Assembly (NCBI GenBank): GCA_035762545.1
Contig: DASTOM010000038.1
Coordinates: 1-64,000 of the forward strand
Length of the DNA: 64,000 bases
DNA from: JANQRA01 sp035762545
GTDB taxonomy: Bacteria; Actinomycetota; Acidimicrobiia; Spongiisociales; ZC4RG35
Direction: 5' to 3'
The position numbers and the translations under genes are program-made. Numbering within the stretch: position 1 is the stretch's first letter; every line of letters begins with the position of its first letter. Below the pieces are notes generated by a model, which was not told where the DNA came from, did not search any database, and worked only from the letters and a program-made list of their open reading frames with translations. Below are positions 7,955 through 16,411 of the stretch, piece by piece.

Positions 7955-9637
7955 TCAGCCGGTGCTCACCGACCGGGAGGATTCCAGTCCGGCCTCGTAC
8001 CCGCTCAGGGCGATCGAGCGAATCCGGCGCTCTGCCTCGTCACTGCGCCAGACCCGGAAGACCCTCGATGCGGCGGACTGTTGTTCGCGGCTTCCGTCCC
8101 CGGCAGCCTGGAGGGCGGTGTCCACGGCACCAGCCAGAGCCGCGGCGAACTCATGATCCGCCTTCGAGGGTGGCGTCGGTGGTCTCTTCAACTTCGAGCC
8201 AGTCATCTGCTCGGCGACGGCATGGCCGGCGGCAAAGCTCTCCGACCAGACGGCGACCAGCTCGGCGTGGACCGACTCGGCTATCGATGCCTCGTCCGGA
8301 CGCCAGCCATCGTCGGTCCGAAGACTGTCGAGAGCAACGTTTTGGACTTCTGTCATCGCCTTCTTGACCCCTCGTAGGGCCCGGTTGGTGATCGGGATGA
8401 GACGCTCCTCCCGCACCTCTATCCAGTCGACACCCGAGGTGGTCTCCGGCTCGTCTTCGAAGGTGGGTTCAATGGATCCAGGGGGTGCCGAATCGGACGG
8501 CTCGGGAGATTGGGCCTCCGCCGGCTCCGAGCGGAGTGCGGCGAAGAGGGCCGAAAGATCGTCGGACGAAGTCTGTCGTGCTCCGACTGGTTCGGGCGCA
8601 GGCTCCGGCTCTGATGTCGCCACGACAGGTTCGGGGGCGGGCTCAGGTTCCGGCTCAGGTTCCGGCTCAGGTGCCGGCTCAGGTTCCGGCTCAGGTTCCG
8701 GCTCCGGAACTGCCGGGGCATGAGCCGGCTGCTGCAACCGGGACACCTCATCGGTGGTTTCGTCAGCCATCCCGGTACTCGGCTCGGGACGCTCCTCCTG
8801 ATGCACCACCCGAACCGTCTCCCCGAGCTCCCAATGCTCTTTCGCCTCGGCGGGTGGGTGGACCACACGGACGCTCGTGGAATCAGGTGCGACAGCCAGA
8901 TCGAGGGCCTCACGCCGCTCCTCGAGAGATCCTTCCAGCCGGGTGAGGGTGGACCGGACATTCTCCAGCTCCACGAGCAACTCGTCACGACGCTGCTCGA
9001 GGGCACGGGTCCGCTCCTGGGCGGCGGCAGCTTGCCGGTTGGCCCCGTCGATGATGTCGTCACGTCGAGCGGTGGAGTCGGCGATGATCTTCTCGGCGTC
9101 CATGGTGGCGTTGCGCACGAGATCCTCGGCCTCGCGGCGAGCCGCGGATGTGAGTCGATGGGCTTCCCGTTCGGCCTCTCCCATGATCGTGAGGACATCA
9201 CGTTCGGCATTGGCCCGCACGATCTCGGCCTGGTTGGCGGTCTGTTCGAGCATGTCCGAGCTGGTGACCCACGCGTCCCTTCGCAGAGCCTCTGCGTCGG
9301 CCGCGGCATCCTTGCGGAGCTGCGCCGCCTCCTCCATGGCCTCTGATCGCCACTTGGCGGCATCGAGGCTCGCCCTTTCCCGCATCGCCTCAGCAGCCTC
9401 CCGGGTCGACTGGAGAATCGCGGCAACCTCACGACCGATCGAGTCGAACTCATTCTCGAGATCGCGGCTCGGAGTCTCATCCAATTTGGCCTGGAGCTTC
9501 TTTCGCTCGGTATCCAGTTGCTCCAGCTTCAAGGCGGCGGCATTGAGCAGCGATTCGACCTCGGCTGGGTCGAATCCCCGAAAGGCCGTCCTGAACACAG
9601 CGCTACGCAGCCCGGCGGGCGTCACATCGGGAGCCAT
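7955..9637 (-). CDS. DivIVA-like coiled-coil protein with Glu-Pro repeat
   Basis: 560 residues. The start (VTPAGLRSAVFRTAFRGFDP) resembles the DivIVA membrane-curvature motif, FxxxxRGYDxxEV. A long charged heptad-rich coiled coil runs from about residue 30 to 250 and is rich in Ala, Glu and Arg. A disordered segment of alternating Glu-Pro follows (about 310-345), then a folded C-terminal part of about 150 residues. DivIVA/Wag31 relatives mark curved membrane and organise polar growth or division. The role here is inferred from family resemblance; the C-terminal domain is not recognised. Confidence 0.75.
   Translation of the reverse strand: MAPDVTPAGLRSAVFRTAFRGFDPAEVESLLNAAALKLEQLDTERKKLQAKLDETPSRDLENEFDSIGREVAAILQSTREAAEAMRERASLDAAKWRSEAMEEAAQLRKDAAADAEALRRDAWVTSSDMLEQTANQAEIVRANAERDVLTIMGEAEREAHRLTSAARREAEDLVRNATMDAEKIIADSTARRDDIIDGANRQAAAAQERTRALEQRRDELLVELENVRSTLTRLEGSLEERREALDLAVAPDSTSVRVVHPPAEAKEHWELGETVRVVHQEERPEPSTGMADETTDEVSRLQQPAHAPAVPEPEPEPEPEPAPEPEPEPEPEPAPEPVVATSEPEPAPEPVGARQTSSDDLSALFAALRSEPAEAQSPEPSDSAPPGSIEPTFEDEPETTSGVDWIEVREERLIPITNRALRGVKKAMTEVQNVALDSLRTDDGWRPDEASIAESVHAELVAVWSESFAAGHAVAEQMTGSKLKRPPTPPSKADHEFAAALAGAVDTALQAAGDGSREQQSAASRVFRVWRSDEAERRIRSIALSGYEAGLESSRSVSTG
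8639..8705. repeat. 12-bp coding minisatellite (GGCTCAGGTTCC)n
   Basis: About five and a half tandem 12-bp units, one with GGTGCC in place of GGTTCC. On the minus strand it encodes the Glu-Pro run of the DivIVA-like protein, so it is likely to vary in copy number without breaking the frame. Confidence 0.9.
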
Positions 9638-9691
9638 CGGAATTAGAAGATACCGACAGTCACCGGCTGTTCCAGGACTTTGGTTCGAATC

Positions 9692-9708
9692 GGCCCGGAT
9701 CCCGGGCC
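9692..9708 (-). terminator. Candidate stem-loop terminator after the PDZ-Lon gene
   Basis: GGCCCGG-ATC-CCGGGCC forms a perfect 7-bp stem starting 4 nt after the stop codon of the gene at 9713-10774. There is no T tract, so intrinsic termination is uncertain. Confidence 0.45.
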
Positions 9709-9712
9709 CTTC

Positions 9713-10774
9713 TCAGGCCGCCTCGAGCGTCTCGAGGAAGGTGATCGCCTCGCCGAGGGTGGCCACGGGAACGATCTCGATGTGGTCACGCTCGGCGGTC
9801 AGAGCACTCTCGTAGTTGCCCTGTGGGACGAGTATGTAGTCGGCGCCAGCCGCCTCTGCCGCGACCACCTTCTGCCGGATTCCACCGATGGTTCCAACCG
9901 TCCCGTCCAGCTGGATGGTCCCGGTGCCGGCTATCACCCTGCCCTGGGTCAGCTCACCCTCAGTCAGGGAATCGATGATCGCGATGGCGTGCATCATCCC
10001 TGCGGAGGGGCCACCCACGTCACCGGCCTCGATTGCGATCGGGAACGGGGGCTCGGTCAGTTCGCCGAGGTACACACCAATCATCGCCTCCCCTGGTGCA
10101 TCGTCTTTTTCGGCGAGCACGACGTCAACGGTCACCACCTCTCCGTTGCGGACGACGTCCATAGTGACCACGTCCCCCACTGCATAACCTTCGAGTGCGG
10201 GTGCGAAGTCGTCGACGGTGCCGATCTCGTTGCCATTGACTGCCTTGATGGTGTCACCGAGCTCGAGGACGTCGGCGGCGGGGACCTCACCGACGAAGTC
10301 GTTGACGACGACCTCGATCGGCACCATCTCGTAGCCGAGATAGTCCAAGGCGACGGCAATCGACCGGAAGTTGGAGTCGTCCATCTGCTGTAGGACTCGG
10401 TTGCGATAGTCCTCGTCGCTCTCACCCTCCTGGCGAACGGCCTGTTTCTTGACCAGGTCGATGCGGGGATCGACGCCGGCGATGAGAGCCTCGAAGACGT
10501 TGACGTCCTGGCTGACCACCGTGAGCATCAGCAGTTCGCCATCGGGTGGGTACAGGGCCACCTCTTCGGCCACAACCGAGTCGGCGGCATCGGAGACGGG
10601 TCCGGCCGAGTAGGCGAGATAGGGAATCTCCACATTCCAGGCGACGACACTGAGCACGCCGATGACGAACAGTGCCCCAATGAGGTATAGGGGCCAGGAA
10701 GCGCTCTTCTCACGGGGCGCGGCTTCCGGCTGCGGAGGGTAGCTGTGGCCTGACTGCACGGGTGTTGGACGCAT
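9713..10774 (-). CDS. Membrane-anchored PDZ-Lon protease (YlbL-like)
   Basis: 353 residues with a short cytoplasmic tail, one transmembrane helix (LYLIGALFVIGVLSVVAW, about residues 29-46), then an extracytoplasmic region. A PDZ domain (LGDTIKAVNGNEIGTVDDF, about 190-208) precedes a Lon-type catalytic domain. GGPSAGM carries the serine nucleophile and GGIRQKVVAA the lysine of the Ser-Lys dyad. Such proteases occur throughout Actinobacteria and Bacilli and act on exported or membrane proteins. It is preceded by a 172-bp gap holding two repeat copies. Confidence 0.9.
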   Translation of the reverse strand: MRPTPVQSGHSYPPQPEAAPREKSASWPLYLIGALFVIGVLSVVAWNVEIPYLAYSAGPVSDAADSVVAEEVALYPPDGELLMLTVVSQDVNVFEALIAGVDPRIDLVKKQAVRQEGESDEDYRNRVLQQMDDSNFRSIAVALDYLGYEMVPIEVVVNDFVGEVPAADVLELGDTIKAVNGNEIGTVDDFAPALEGYAVGDVVTMDVVRNGEVVTVDVVLAEKDDAPGEAMIGVYLGELTEPPFPIAIEAGDVGGPSAGMMHAIAIIDSLTEGELTQGRVIAGTGTIQLDGTVGTIGGIRQKVVAAEAAGADYILVPQGNYESALTAERDHIEIVPVATLGEAITFLETLEAA

Positions 10775-10816
10775 TCTGGGCCGTATCCGGTTTCTAAGAG
10801 ATAAAGGCGGTTTCGA

Positions 10817-10860
10817 CGAACCCGGGGTACGTCAGCCCATATACGGGTTATATCCGCTCA
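10817..10860 (+). repeat. 44-bp dispersed repeat, copy A
   Basis: Reads CGAACCCGGGGTACGTCAGC and ends ATCCGCTCA on the plus strand. It contains the palindrome-like CCCATATACGGG. It is inverted relative to copy B 33 bp away and, unlike the other copies, is not downstream of a stop codon on its own strand. Confidence 0.75.
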
Positions 10861-10893
10861 TCTTGGACACCGAAGCGGGTTCACACGTGAAGC

Positions 10894-10937
10894 TGAGCGG
10901 ATTTCACTCAAATGTGGGCTGTACAACCCCGGGTTCG
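10894..10937 (-). repeat. 44-bp dispersed repeat, copy B
   Basis: On the minus strand it starts CGAACCCGGGGTTGTACAGC 9 nt after the livG stop and ends GAAATCCGCTCA. It has the same length and ends as copies A and C, but the inner palindrome is decayed (CCCACATTTGAG). Confidence 0.75.
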
Positions 10938-10946
10938 TCGGGTGGG

Positions 10947-11774
10947 TCAGCCGGCCTCTACTTCCTCTCCGAGATAGGCCTTGATCACATTCGGGTTCTG
11001 CTGGATCTCGTCGGGTGCGCCGGTGGCGATGGGTTTGCCGAAGTCGACCACGAGGATGCGATCGGCGATGTCCATGACGAGGCCCATGTCGTGCTCGACG
11101 AGGATCATGGCGATCCCCAACTCGTCTTTCACGTCCAGGATGAACCGGGCCATATCCTCGGTCTCTTCGAGGTTCATCCCGGCCACTGGCTCGTCGAGCA
11201 TCAAAAGCTCTGGATCCATAGCGAGAGCCCTTCCCAGCTCGACGCGCTTTTGGATTCCGTAGGGAAGGAGACCGACCGGGTACTTGCGCCACTGCTCGAT
11301 CTCGAGGAAATCGATGATGCTCTCGACGATCTCCCGATTGGCGATCTCCTCTTTCTTGGCCTTACCCCACCAGAAGGAGCCGGCGAGCCAGCCCGCCTTC
11401 ATTCGGACGTGACGTCCGGTGAGGATGTTCTCGAGCACGGTCATGTGCGGGTATAGAGCGATGTTCTGGAAGGTCCGAGCGATCCCCCGCTCTGCGGTCA
11501 GGTTGGGTTTGAGACCCATCAGCGACTCACCCTTCCAGAGGATGTCGCCCTGCTCGGGGTGATAGACCTGATTGATCGAGTTGAACAGTGAGGTCTTACC
11601 TGCGCCGTTGGGCCCGATGATGGAGAACAACTCTTCGTCGTCGACATGGAACGAGACCCCGTCGACCGCTTTGACACCCTTGAACGACAGGTGAATGTCC
11701 CGCACCTCGAGCAGGTGGTCGTACTCGGTGGGCCCATAAGGATCCCTTCTCCTCTGCAGGAGCTTCCCACTCAT
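10947..11774 (-). CDS. livG: Branched-chain amino-acid-type ABC transporter ATPase LivG
   Basis: 275-residue ABC ATPase. Walker A is GPNGAGKTS at about residue 54, the signature is the LivG-type LPYGIQKRVELGRA, Walker B is LLMLDEP and the switch histidine is in VEHDMG. It powers import of a branched-chain amino acid or another small carboxylate with LivF, LivH, LivM and LivK. It is the last gene of the minus-strand operon that starts with the acyl-CoA ligase and lies 37 nt after livF. It ends in a 3' region carrying dispersed repeat copy B. Confidence 0.93.
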   Translation of the reverse strand: MSGKLLQRRRDPYGPTEYDHLLEVRDIHLSFKGVKAVDGVSFHVDDEELFSIIGPNGAGKTSLFNSINQVYHPEQGDILWKGESLMGLKPNLTAERGIARTFQNIALYPHMTVLENILTGRHVRMKAGWLAGSFWWGKAKKEEIANREIVESIIDFLEIEQWRKYPVGLLPYGIQKRVELGRALAMDPELLMLDEPVAGMNLEETEDMARFILDVKDELGIAMILVEHDMGLVMDIADRILVVDFGKPIATGAPDEIQQNPNVIKAYLGEEVEAG

Positions 11775-11811
11775 GGGCTGACCCGATCAGCTTGATGAAT
11801 CGCGCAGCAAT

Positions 11812-12603
11812 TCATGACAACCACCGCTTACGACGCTTGTAGTGCTTGACGTCGCGGAAAGACTTCTTCTCGCCGCTGGCGTGGAGCCCGAGATAGAACT
11901 CCTTGACGTCCTCGTCGTTGAGCAGCTTCTGGGCGGCTCCGTCCATGACCATCTTCCCGGTCTCCATGATGTAGCCGTGGTTGGCGATCGAGAGTGCCAT
12001 GGTGGCGTTCTGCTCGATGAGCAGCACTGAGGTGCCCTGCCTGTTGATCTCGACGATGATGTCACGCACCTCTTGAACCAAGAGTGGGGCGAGGCCGAGC
12101 GACGGCTCGTCGAGGATCAGGAGCTTCGGGTTCTGCATCAGGGCACGACCGATGGCGAGCATCTGCTGCTCTCCACCCGATAGGTACCCCGCCGTTGCCG
12201 TGCGACGTTCCTTGAGCCGGGGAAAGAGGGCCATCACCCGGTCGTGGGCGTCCTTGACGGCCTTGCCGTTCCGGTTGACATAGGCGCCGGCCCTGAGATT
12301 GTCGTCGACGTCGAGCTCGGCGAAGATCCGCCGGCCCTCCATCACCTGGGAGATCCCGAGTTCGACCCGCTTGGACGGGTCGATCTCGGTGACGTTCACC
12401 CCGTCGAAGGTGACTTCGCCCTTGGTGACTTCACCCTCGTGGACCTCCAGGAGACCGGTGATCGCCCGAAGGGTGGTCGTCTTGCCGGCGCCGTTCGCCC
12501 CCAGCAGGGCCACGATCTGCCCGTCGCCGACCTCGAGCGAGATCCCCCGCAGGACCAGCACGACGTCGTTGTAGACCACCTCGAGGTTCTCGACGCTCAG
12601 CAT
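11812..12603 (-). CDS. livF: Branched-chain amino-acid-type ABC transporter ATPase LivF
   Basis: 263-residue ABC ATPase starting MLSVENLEVVYNDVVLVLRG. Walker A is GANGAGKTT, the signature YLSGGEQQMLAIGRAL and Walker B LLILDEPSLGLAP, all in the LivF pattern. It pairs with LivG as the nucleotide-binding half of the importer. About 20 C-terminal residues are rich in Lys and Arg (KHYKRRKRW), slightly longer than usual LivF. Two strong inverted repeats lie between the upstream livK stop and this start, which may set the ATPase level below that of the binding protein. Confidence 0.93.
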   Translation of the reverse strand: MLSVENLEVVYNDVVLVLRGISLEVGDGQIVALLGANGAGKTTTLRAITGLLEVHEGEVTKGEVTFDGVNVTEIDPSKRVELGISQVMEGRRIFAELDVDDNLRAGAYVNRNGKAVKDAHDRVMALFPRLKERRTATAGYLSGGEQQMLAIGRALMQNPKLLILDEPSLGLAPLLVQEVRDIIVEINRQGTSVLLIEQNATMALSIANHGYIMETGKMVMDGAAQKLLNDEDVKEFYLGLHASGEKKSFRDVKHYKRRKRWLS

Positions 12604-12618
12604 CTCATGTGTCTCATA

Positions 12619-12671
12619 CCGTTCTGTGAGGGTTCCGGGTCGCTCAGCCGCCCCAAACTCTCACAGAACGG
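12619..12671 (-). other. 12-bp perfect inverted repeat before livF
   Basis: CCGTTCTGTGAG (12619-12630) pairs with CTCACAGAACGG (12660-12671) around a 29-nt loop, directly upstream of the livF start. It could be an mRNA stability element, an attenuator or an operator. Confidence 0.65.
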
Positions 12672-12675
12672 TGCA

Positions 12676-12698
12676 GGGTGGCCCGGCAAGGGCCACCC
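12676..12698 (-). terminator. Stem-loop between livK and livF (possible partial terminator)
   Basis: GGGTGGCCC-GGCAA-GGGCCACCC is a perfect 9-bp stem starting 15 nt after the livK stop. It lacks a T tract, so it more likely protects the livK mRNA or attenuates transcription than ends the operon. Confidence 0.55.
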
Positions 12699-12713
12699 CA
12701 CACGTTCGTTTGT

Positions 12714-14111
12714 TCAGCCTTCCAGCGAGTAGCAGGCCGAGGTGAACTCGTACGCCTCGGTGATCGGATGGGTGTAATCGGTCTCGAGGACCGCCTCACC
12801 AGCACTCTCACCAGAAGCAAGAGCCTCGGGATCGGGCTGCCAGATCGTCGCCGACGTCCTCTGCACCTGGTCGTTGTTCGAACCGACGAAGACCTCGTTC
12901 GGGCCGAGCCCGTTGAGATCGACTTCTTCGAGCGACTTGGCGGCGGCCAGGACACCGGCCCTGGTCATGTCACCGTTGTCGTACGCCTGCTGCAGAGCAG
13001 CATGCATGATCGAAGCCTCGACGAAGCCTTCGAAGTAAGCCGAGATCGGCTGCTCGACACGACCGCTGTCCATCAGGAGCTGTGTGGCTTCCTGGATACC
13101 GGGGGTGTCCATGCCCCACAGGTTGTAGTAGGACGACCAGTAGGTCGAAGCGGCGATCGGATCCTTGATCGGTGAGTCGGGGGCTATGAACGCCGGGTTG
13201 TAGGACGGGCCCGCCCCGGACCAGACACCCTGATAACCCTGAGCCAGAGCCTGACCGAATATGGAGCTGAATGCGCCCGGTGACGTCGTCACGAAGGCGA
13301 AGTCGGCGCCAGAGCCGGCGATGCCATTGGCAACCTCGGTCAACGTCGCCTCATCGGCGGCGTTGATGGCACCCTCAGCCTCATAGACGACCTCGAGGCC
13401 GAGAGCCTCGGCAGCCGCAACCGCACCAGCGTGCGAGTCGAGGCCATAGTCGCCTGGATTGGAGGCGATCGCCACTGTGGAGATGTCCATCGAATCGGAT
13501 ACGTATCCGAAGACGTTCATCGCCTCGAGGCAGTAGGGGACGCCATGGTGTACGAGGTTGGAGTTGATCGCATCGTCGGACCAACCCGAGTACCAGGTCA
13601 GCGGTATGGCGAGCATGCCGTCTTCCTGGAGCATCTCATTCACGGCAACGGTGTGTGGTGAACCGGTCGAGTGACCGATCGCCACAACCTCTTCGCGGAG
13701 TTCCTCGTACCTCTGGACGGTCGTCGGGATGTCGTAGACAGTGTCCAACGGCATCAGCTCGACCTGGAGCCCGCCGATGCCACCGTTGGCGTTGACGTTC
13801 TCCCAGTAGACCTCCTGCCCGGTCACGATGACCTGGACGAGGGAGCTGAACACGCCCGACAGGTCAGAAAGCAGACCGACCTTTATGGTCCCTGCTTCGA
13901 GATCGACACCCACATCGGTAGCGATGTCCATCGGGCCTTCGCCACCTGTCGTGTCCGTCGAGCCCTCCGTCGTCGTGGTCATGTCCTCCGTGGTGTCGGT
14001 CGACCCCTCGGTGGTGGTGGTTTCATCCTCACCGCCACCATCTCCGCCACAGGCGGCGAGGATGAGACCAAGCACCAGGAAGATCGCCAACCACTTGGAT
14101 TTGGCTTTCAT
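12714..14111 (-). CDS. livK: Liv-type substrate-binding lipoprotein
   Basis: 465 residues from the ATG at 14111, chosen because a strong GAGGAGGAAGGA ribosome binding site precedes it; an upstream in-frame ATG has none. The signal peptide ends in the lipobox LAAC|G. Then comes a disordered Thr/Glu linker with a repeated TTTTEGSTDTT unit, and a periplasmic-binding-protein type I fold starting IKVGLLSDLSGVFSSL. It captures the ligand outside the membrane for LivHM. The ligand is unknown; the co-transcribed acyl-CoA ligase suggests a carboxylic acid. Confidence 0.9.
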   Translation of the reverse strand: MKAKSKWLAIFLVLGLILAACGGDGGGEDETTTTEGSTDTTEDMTTTTEGSTDTTGGEGPMDIATDVGVDLEAGTIKVGLLSDLSGVFSSLVQVIVTGQEVYWENVNANGGIGGLQVELMPLDTVYDIPTTVQRYEELREEVVAIGHSTGSPHTVAVNEMLQEDGMLAIPLTWYSGWSDDAINSNLVHHGVPYCLEAMNVFGYVSDSMDISTVAIASNPGDYGLDSHAGAVAAAEALGLEVVYEAEGAINAADEATLTEVANGIAGSGADFAFVTTSPGAFSSIFGQALAQGYQGVWSGAGPSYNPAFIAPDSPIKDPIAASTYWSSYYNLWGMDTPGIQEATQLLMDSGRVEQPISAYFEGFVEASIMHAALQQAYDNGDMTRAGVLAAAKSLEEVDLNGLGPNEVFVGSNNDQVQRTSATIWQPDPEALASGESAGEAVLETDYTHPITEAYEFTSACYSLEG

Positions 14112-14169
14112 CTGTTTCCTTCCTCCTCTATAACAAGAGACGAGATCACCCGTCTCCATGCGTGACCGC

Positions 14170-15408
14170 TCAGTATGTGAACGGCCAACCTTTCCAATAA
14201 TTGCGTATTCGGAGCCATATTCCGTACAAACCGAGTGGTTCGAAGATCAAGAAGACGATGATCAGGAAGCCGTAGAGCACCTGGTTGAACTGGGGGATCG
14301 ACAATCCGGGGGCGACACCAGCCACAGTGTTGACGAACCCGAAGTCGTCAGGGCCGGTCGACACGAAGATGTCACCCAGCCAGGCAATTGGGCCCGAGCC
14401 CTCCACCACGATGGCGGCGATTCCGTTGGTGAGGTCCTCGACGATGCGGGGCAGGACAATCACGAAGACAGAGCCGAGGATCGTGCCGGTGACGACACCG
14501 GCGCCACCGATCAGGACGATCGCGATGAACTCGACTGACAGAAAGAGGTTCCATTGCTCGGGGATCATCCGTCCTACGAATGAGGCGAAGAGCGCGCCGG
14601 CCACTCCGGCATAGAACGAGGAGATCCCGAAGGCCGTGAGCTTGTACTTGAACTCGTTGACACCCATGATCTCGGCGGCGATGTCCCGGTCCCTGATCGA
14701 CTGGAAGGCTCGTCCCACCCGCGTCCGCTGCAGGTTCTTGGCCAGGAGCACCGCAACTGTGGCCAGGACGAGCAGTAGGTAATACGCCTTCGCGTTGGCG
14801 TTGAGCTCGATCCCGAACCAACTCCCGTCCGTGGCGAAATCGAGCAGCGGTTCCTCTTCCTTCCACAGTTTGATCTCGAGCGGAGGGAACACCCGACCGG
14901 TCTGAGCTCCACCCGTGAGAGAGTCCCAGTTCCGGAACACGTACTCGCCGACGAAGACGAGTCCGAGGGTGACGAAAGCAAGGTAGAGACCCCGGACCCT
15001 GACTGCGGTGGGGCCGATGGCCACACCAATCGCAGCGGCGACTATTCCTGCTGCGGGTAGCCAGACCCACATCGGGAGACCGAGTCCCATATGCGGCCCA
15101 CCCACCTCTCCACCAAGCCAGGCGGCTGTATAGGCACCTACACCCATGAAGAAGGCATGGCCGAGAGATACCTGTCCTGCCAGACCGGTCAAGATGTTGA
15201 GCCCGAGCGCACCGACGAGGAATATCGACACCTCTGAGAGCAGCCGAAGCCAGTCGCTCTGGGCGAGGAACTGAAACCCGGGAACGACGCCCAAGGGGAT
15301 GAGGGCCAGGAATAGGAAGAACAGCAGCAGCATGAACTTCTTCGTGCCGGTGTTCATCAGGGCCTGATCGCCCTCGTACGACGTAAAAAGAAGGGGACGG
15401 CCCCGCAT
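14170..15408 (-). CDS. livM: Liv-type ABC transporter permease LivM
   Basis: 412 residues with about ten hydrophobic segments and the LivM-type motif LNILTGLAGQVSLGHAFFMG near residue 70. It pairs with LivH to make the membrane channel. The frame begins at 15408; an ATG at 15357 (MNTGTKKF) is an alternative because the first 17 residues do not look like family sequence. It lies 31 nt after livH and 58 nt before livK. Confidence 0.92.
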   Translation of the reverse strand: MRGRPLLFTSYEGDQALMNTGTKKFMLLLFFLFLALIPLGVVPGFQFLAQSDWLRLLSEVSIFLVGALGLNILTGLAGQVSLGHAFFMGVGAYTAAWLGGEVGGPHMGLGLPMWVWLPAAGIVAAAIGVAIGPTAVRVRGLYLAFVTLGLVFVGEYVFRNWDSLTGGAQTGRVFPPLEIKLWKEEEPLLDFATDGSWFGIELNANAKAYYLLLVLATVAVLLAKNLQRTRVGRAFQSIRDRDIAAEIMGVNEFKYKLTAFGISSFYAGVAGALFASFVGRMIPEQWNLFLSVEFIAIVLIGGAGVVTGTILGSVFVIVLPRIVEDLTNGIAAIVVEGSGPIAWLGDIFVSTGPDDFGFVNTVAGVAPGLSIPQFNQVLYGFLIIVFLIFEPLGLYGIWLRIRNYWKGWPFTY

Positions 15409-15439
15409 CAGCCCGACATCCTGGAAAAGTGACGCGAGC

Positions 15440-16411
15440 TCATACCCGTCGGATCTCCTCGGTGCCGAACAGACCGTAGGGCCGGACGATCAGTACGAGC
15501 AGCATCAGCAGATAGGGGACGATCCCGGCGAACCCGACACCAAGCCACTCGTAAGTGAGGTATGTGCTCGCCGCCGACTCGGCAAAGCCCACCAAGAGGC
15601 CACCGACGATGCCGCCCACCACCGAGTCCAGACCCCCGACGATGATCGCGGGGAAGGCCTTGAAGGCGAAGAAGGCCGTCTGCTGGTCGACACCGGCGGC
15701 ACGTCTCGGGAACATCGAGATGAAGATGCCGGCCACCGTGGCGAGAACCGCGCCGATCGCCCACGCGATCGAGAACACCCTTCCAACGCCGATGCCCTGA
15801 GCGCGTGCGGCCTCCTGATCGAAGGCCGTGGCCCGCATCGCGATACCCATGCGCGACCTGAAGAAGATCGCGATCGATCCGACTGCTATGAGAGCCACCA
15901 CTATCTGGACCACCTGTGTCTGGGCGATCTGGATCCATCCGAGGTCGATGATCTCGATTCCGAATGGGTCGCCCATCGGTCGGGGGAACTGGCCGATGAA
16001 GTCGTTTGTGATGTTGCGGATGATGATGTCGAGCCCGAGAGTGACGATGGCCACGGCAAACAGCTCCTCACCCACCATCGGCCGCAGGAAAACCCGCTCC
16101 AACGCCATTCCGATGAGCGCCATCGCCACCAGCGCGATCAGAACCGACCCGAGCCAACTGACCCATCCCGGTGCGTTGGGAATCCATCGACCCGGGATGT
16201 CGTAGACGTTGGCGAAGCCGGCCACCAGGAAGGCGCCCAGCGCGGCGAGGGCACCGTGGGCGAAGTTGAGGACCTGGGTGGCCTTGAAGATGATCACGAA
16301 GCCGACTGCGAGCAATGCGTAGATGGTGCCGAGGCTGAGGCCTTCGACCACCATCCGGGAGAATTGCCCCTCGGACGCCGCTTGGGCGAGCACCGCCATG
16401 CCGGACGTCAC
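15440..16411 (-). CDS. livH: Liv-type ABC transporter permease LivH
   Basis: 323 residues with about eight hydrophobic segments. It has the LivH signature GTIYALLAVGFVIIFKATQV followed by NFAHGALAALGAF, and a C-terminal FKAFPAIIVGGLDSVVGGIV. It forms the transmembrane pore with LivM. Its start overlaps the stop of the upstream acyl-CoA ligase by 4 nt, so the ligase and transporter are translationally coupled. Confidence 0.93.
   Translation of the reverse strand: MTSGMAVLAQAASEGQFSRMVVEGLSLGTIYALLAVGFVIIFKATQVLNFAHGALAALGAFLVAGFANVYDIPGRWIPNAPGWVSWLGSVLIALVAMALIGMALERVFLRPMVGEELFAVAIVTLGLDIIIRNITNDFIGQFPRPMGDPFGIEIIDLGWIQIAQTQVVQIVVALIAVGSIAIFFRSRMGIAMRATAFDQEAARAQGIGVGRVFSIAWAIGAVLATVAGIFISMFPRRAAGVDQQTAFFAFKAFPAIIVGGLDSVVGGIVGGLLVGFAESAASTYLTYEWLGVGFAGIVPYLLMLLVLIVRPYGLFGTEEIRRV

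Noticed and set aside
8639..8705. Possible CRISPR or iteron array
   Set aside because: The 12-bp units lie in frame inside a coding region and encode Glu-Pro; no spacers.
10775..10946. Inverted copies A and B considered as ends of an insertion sequence
   Set aside because: Only 33 bp lies between them, no transposase, and other copies occur singly elsewhere.
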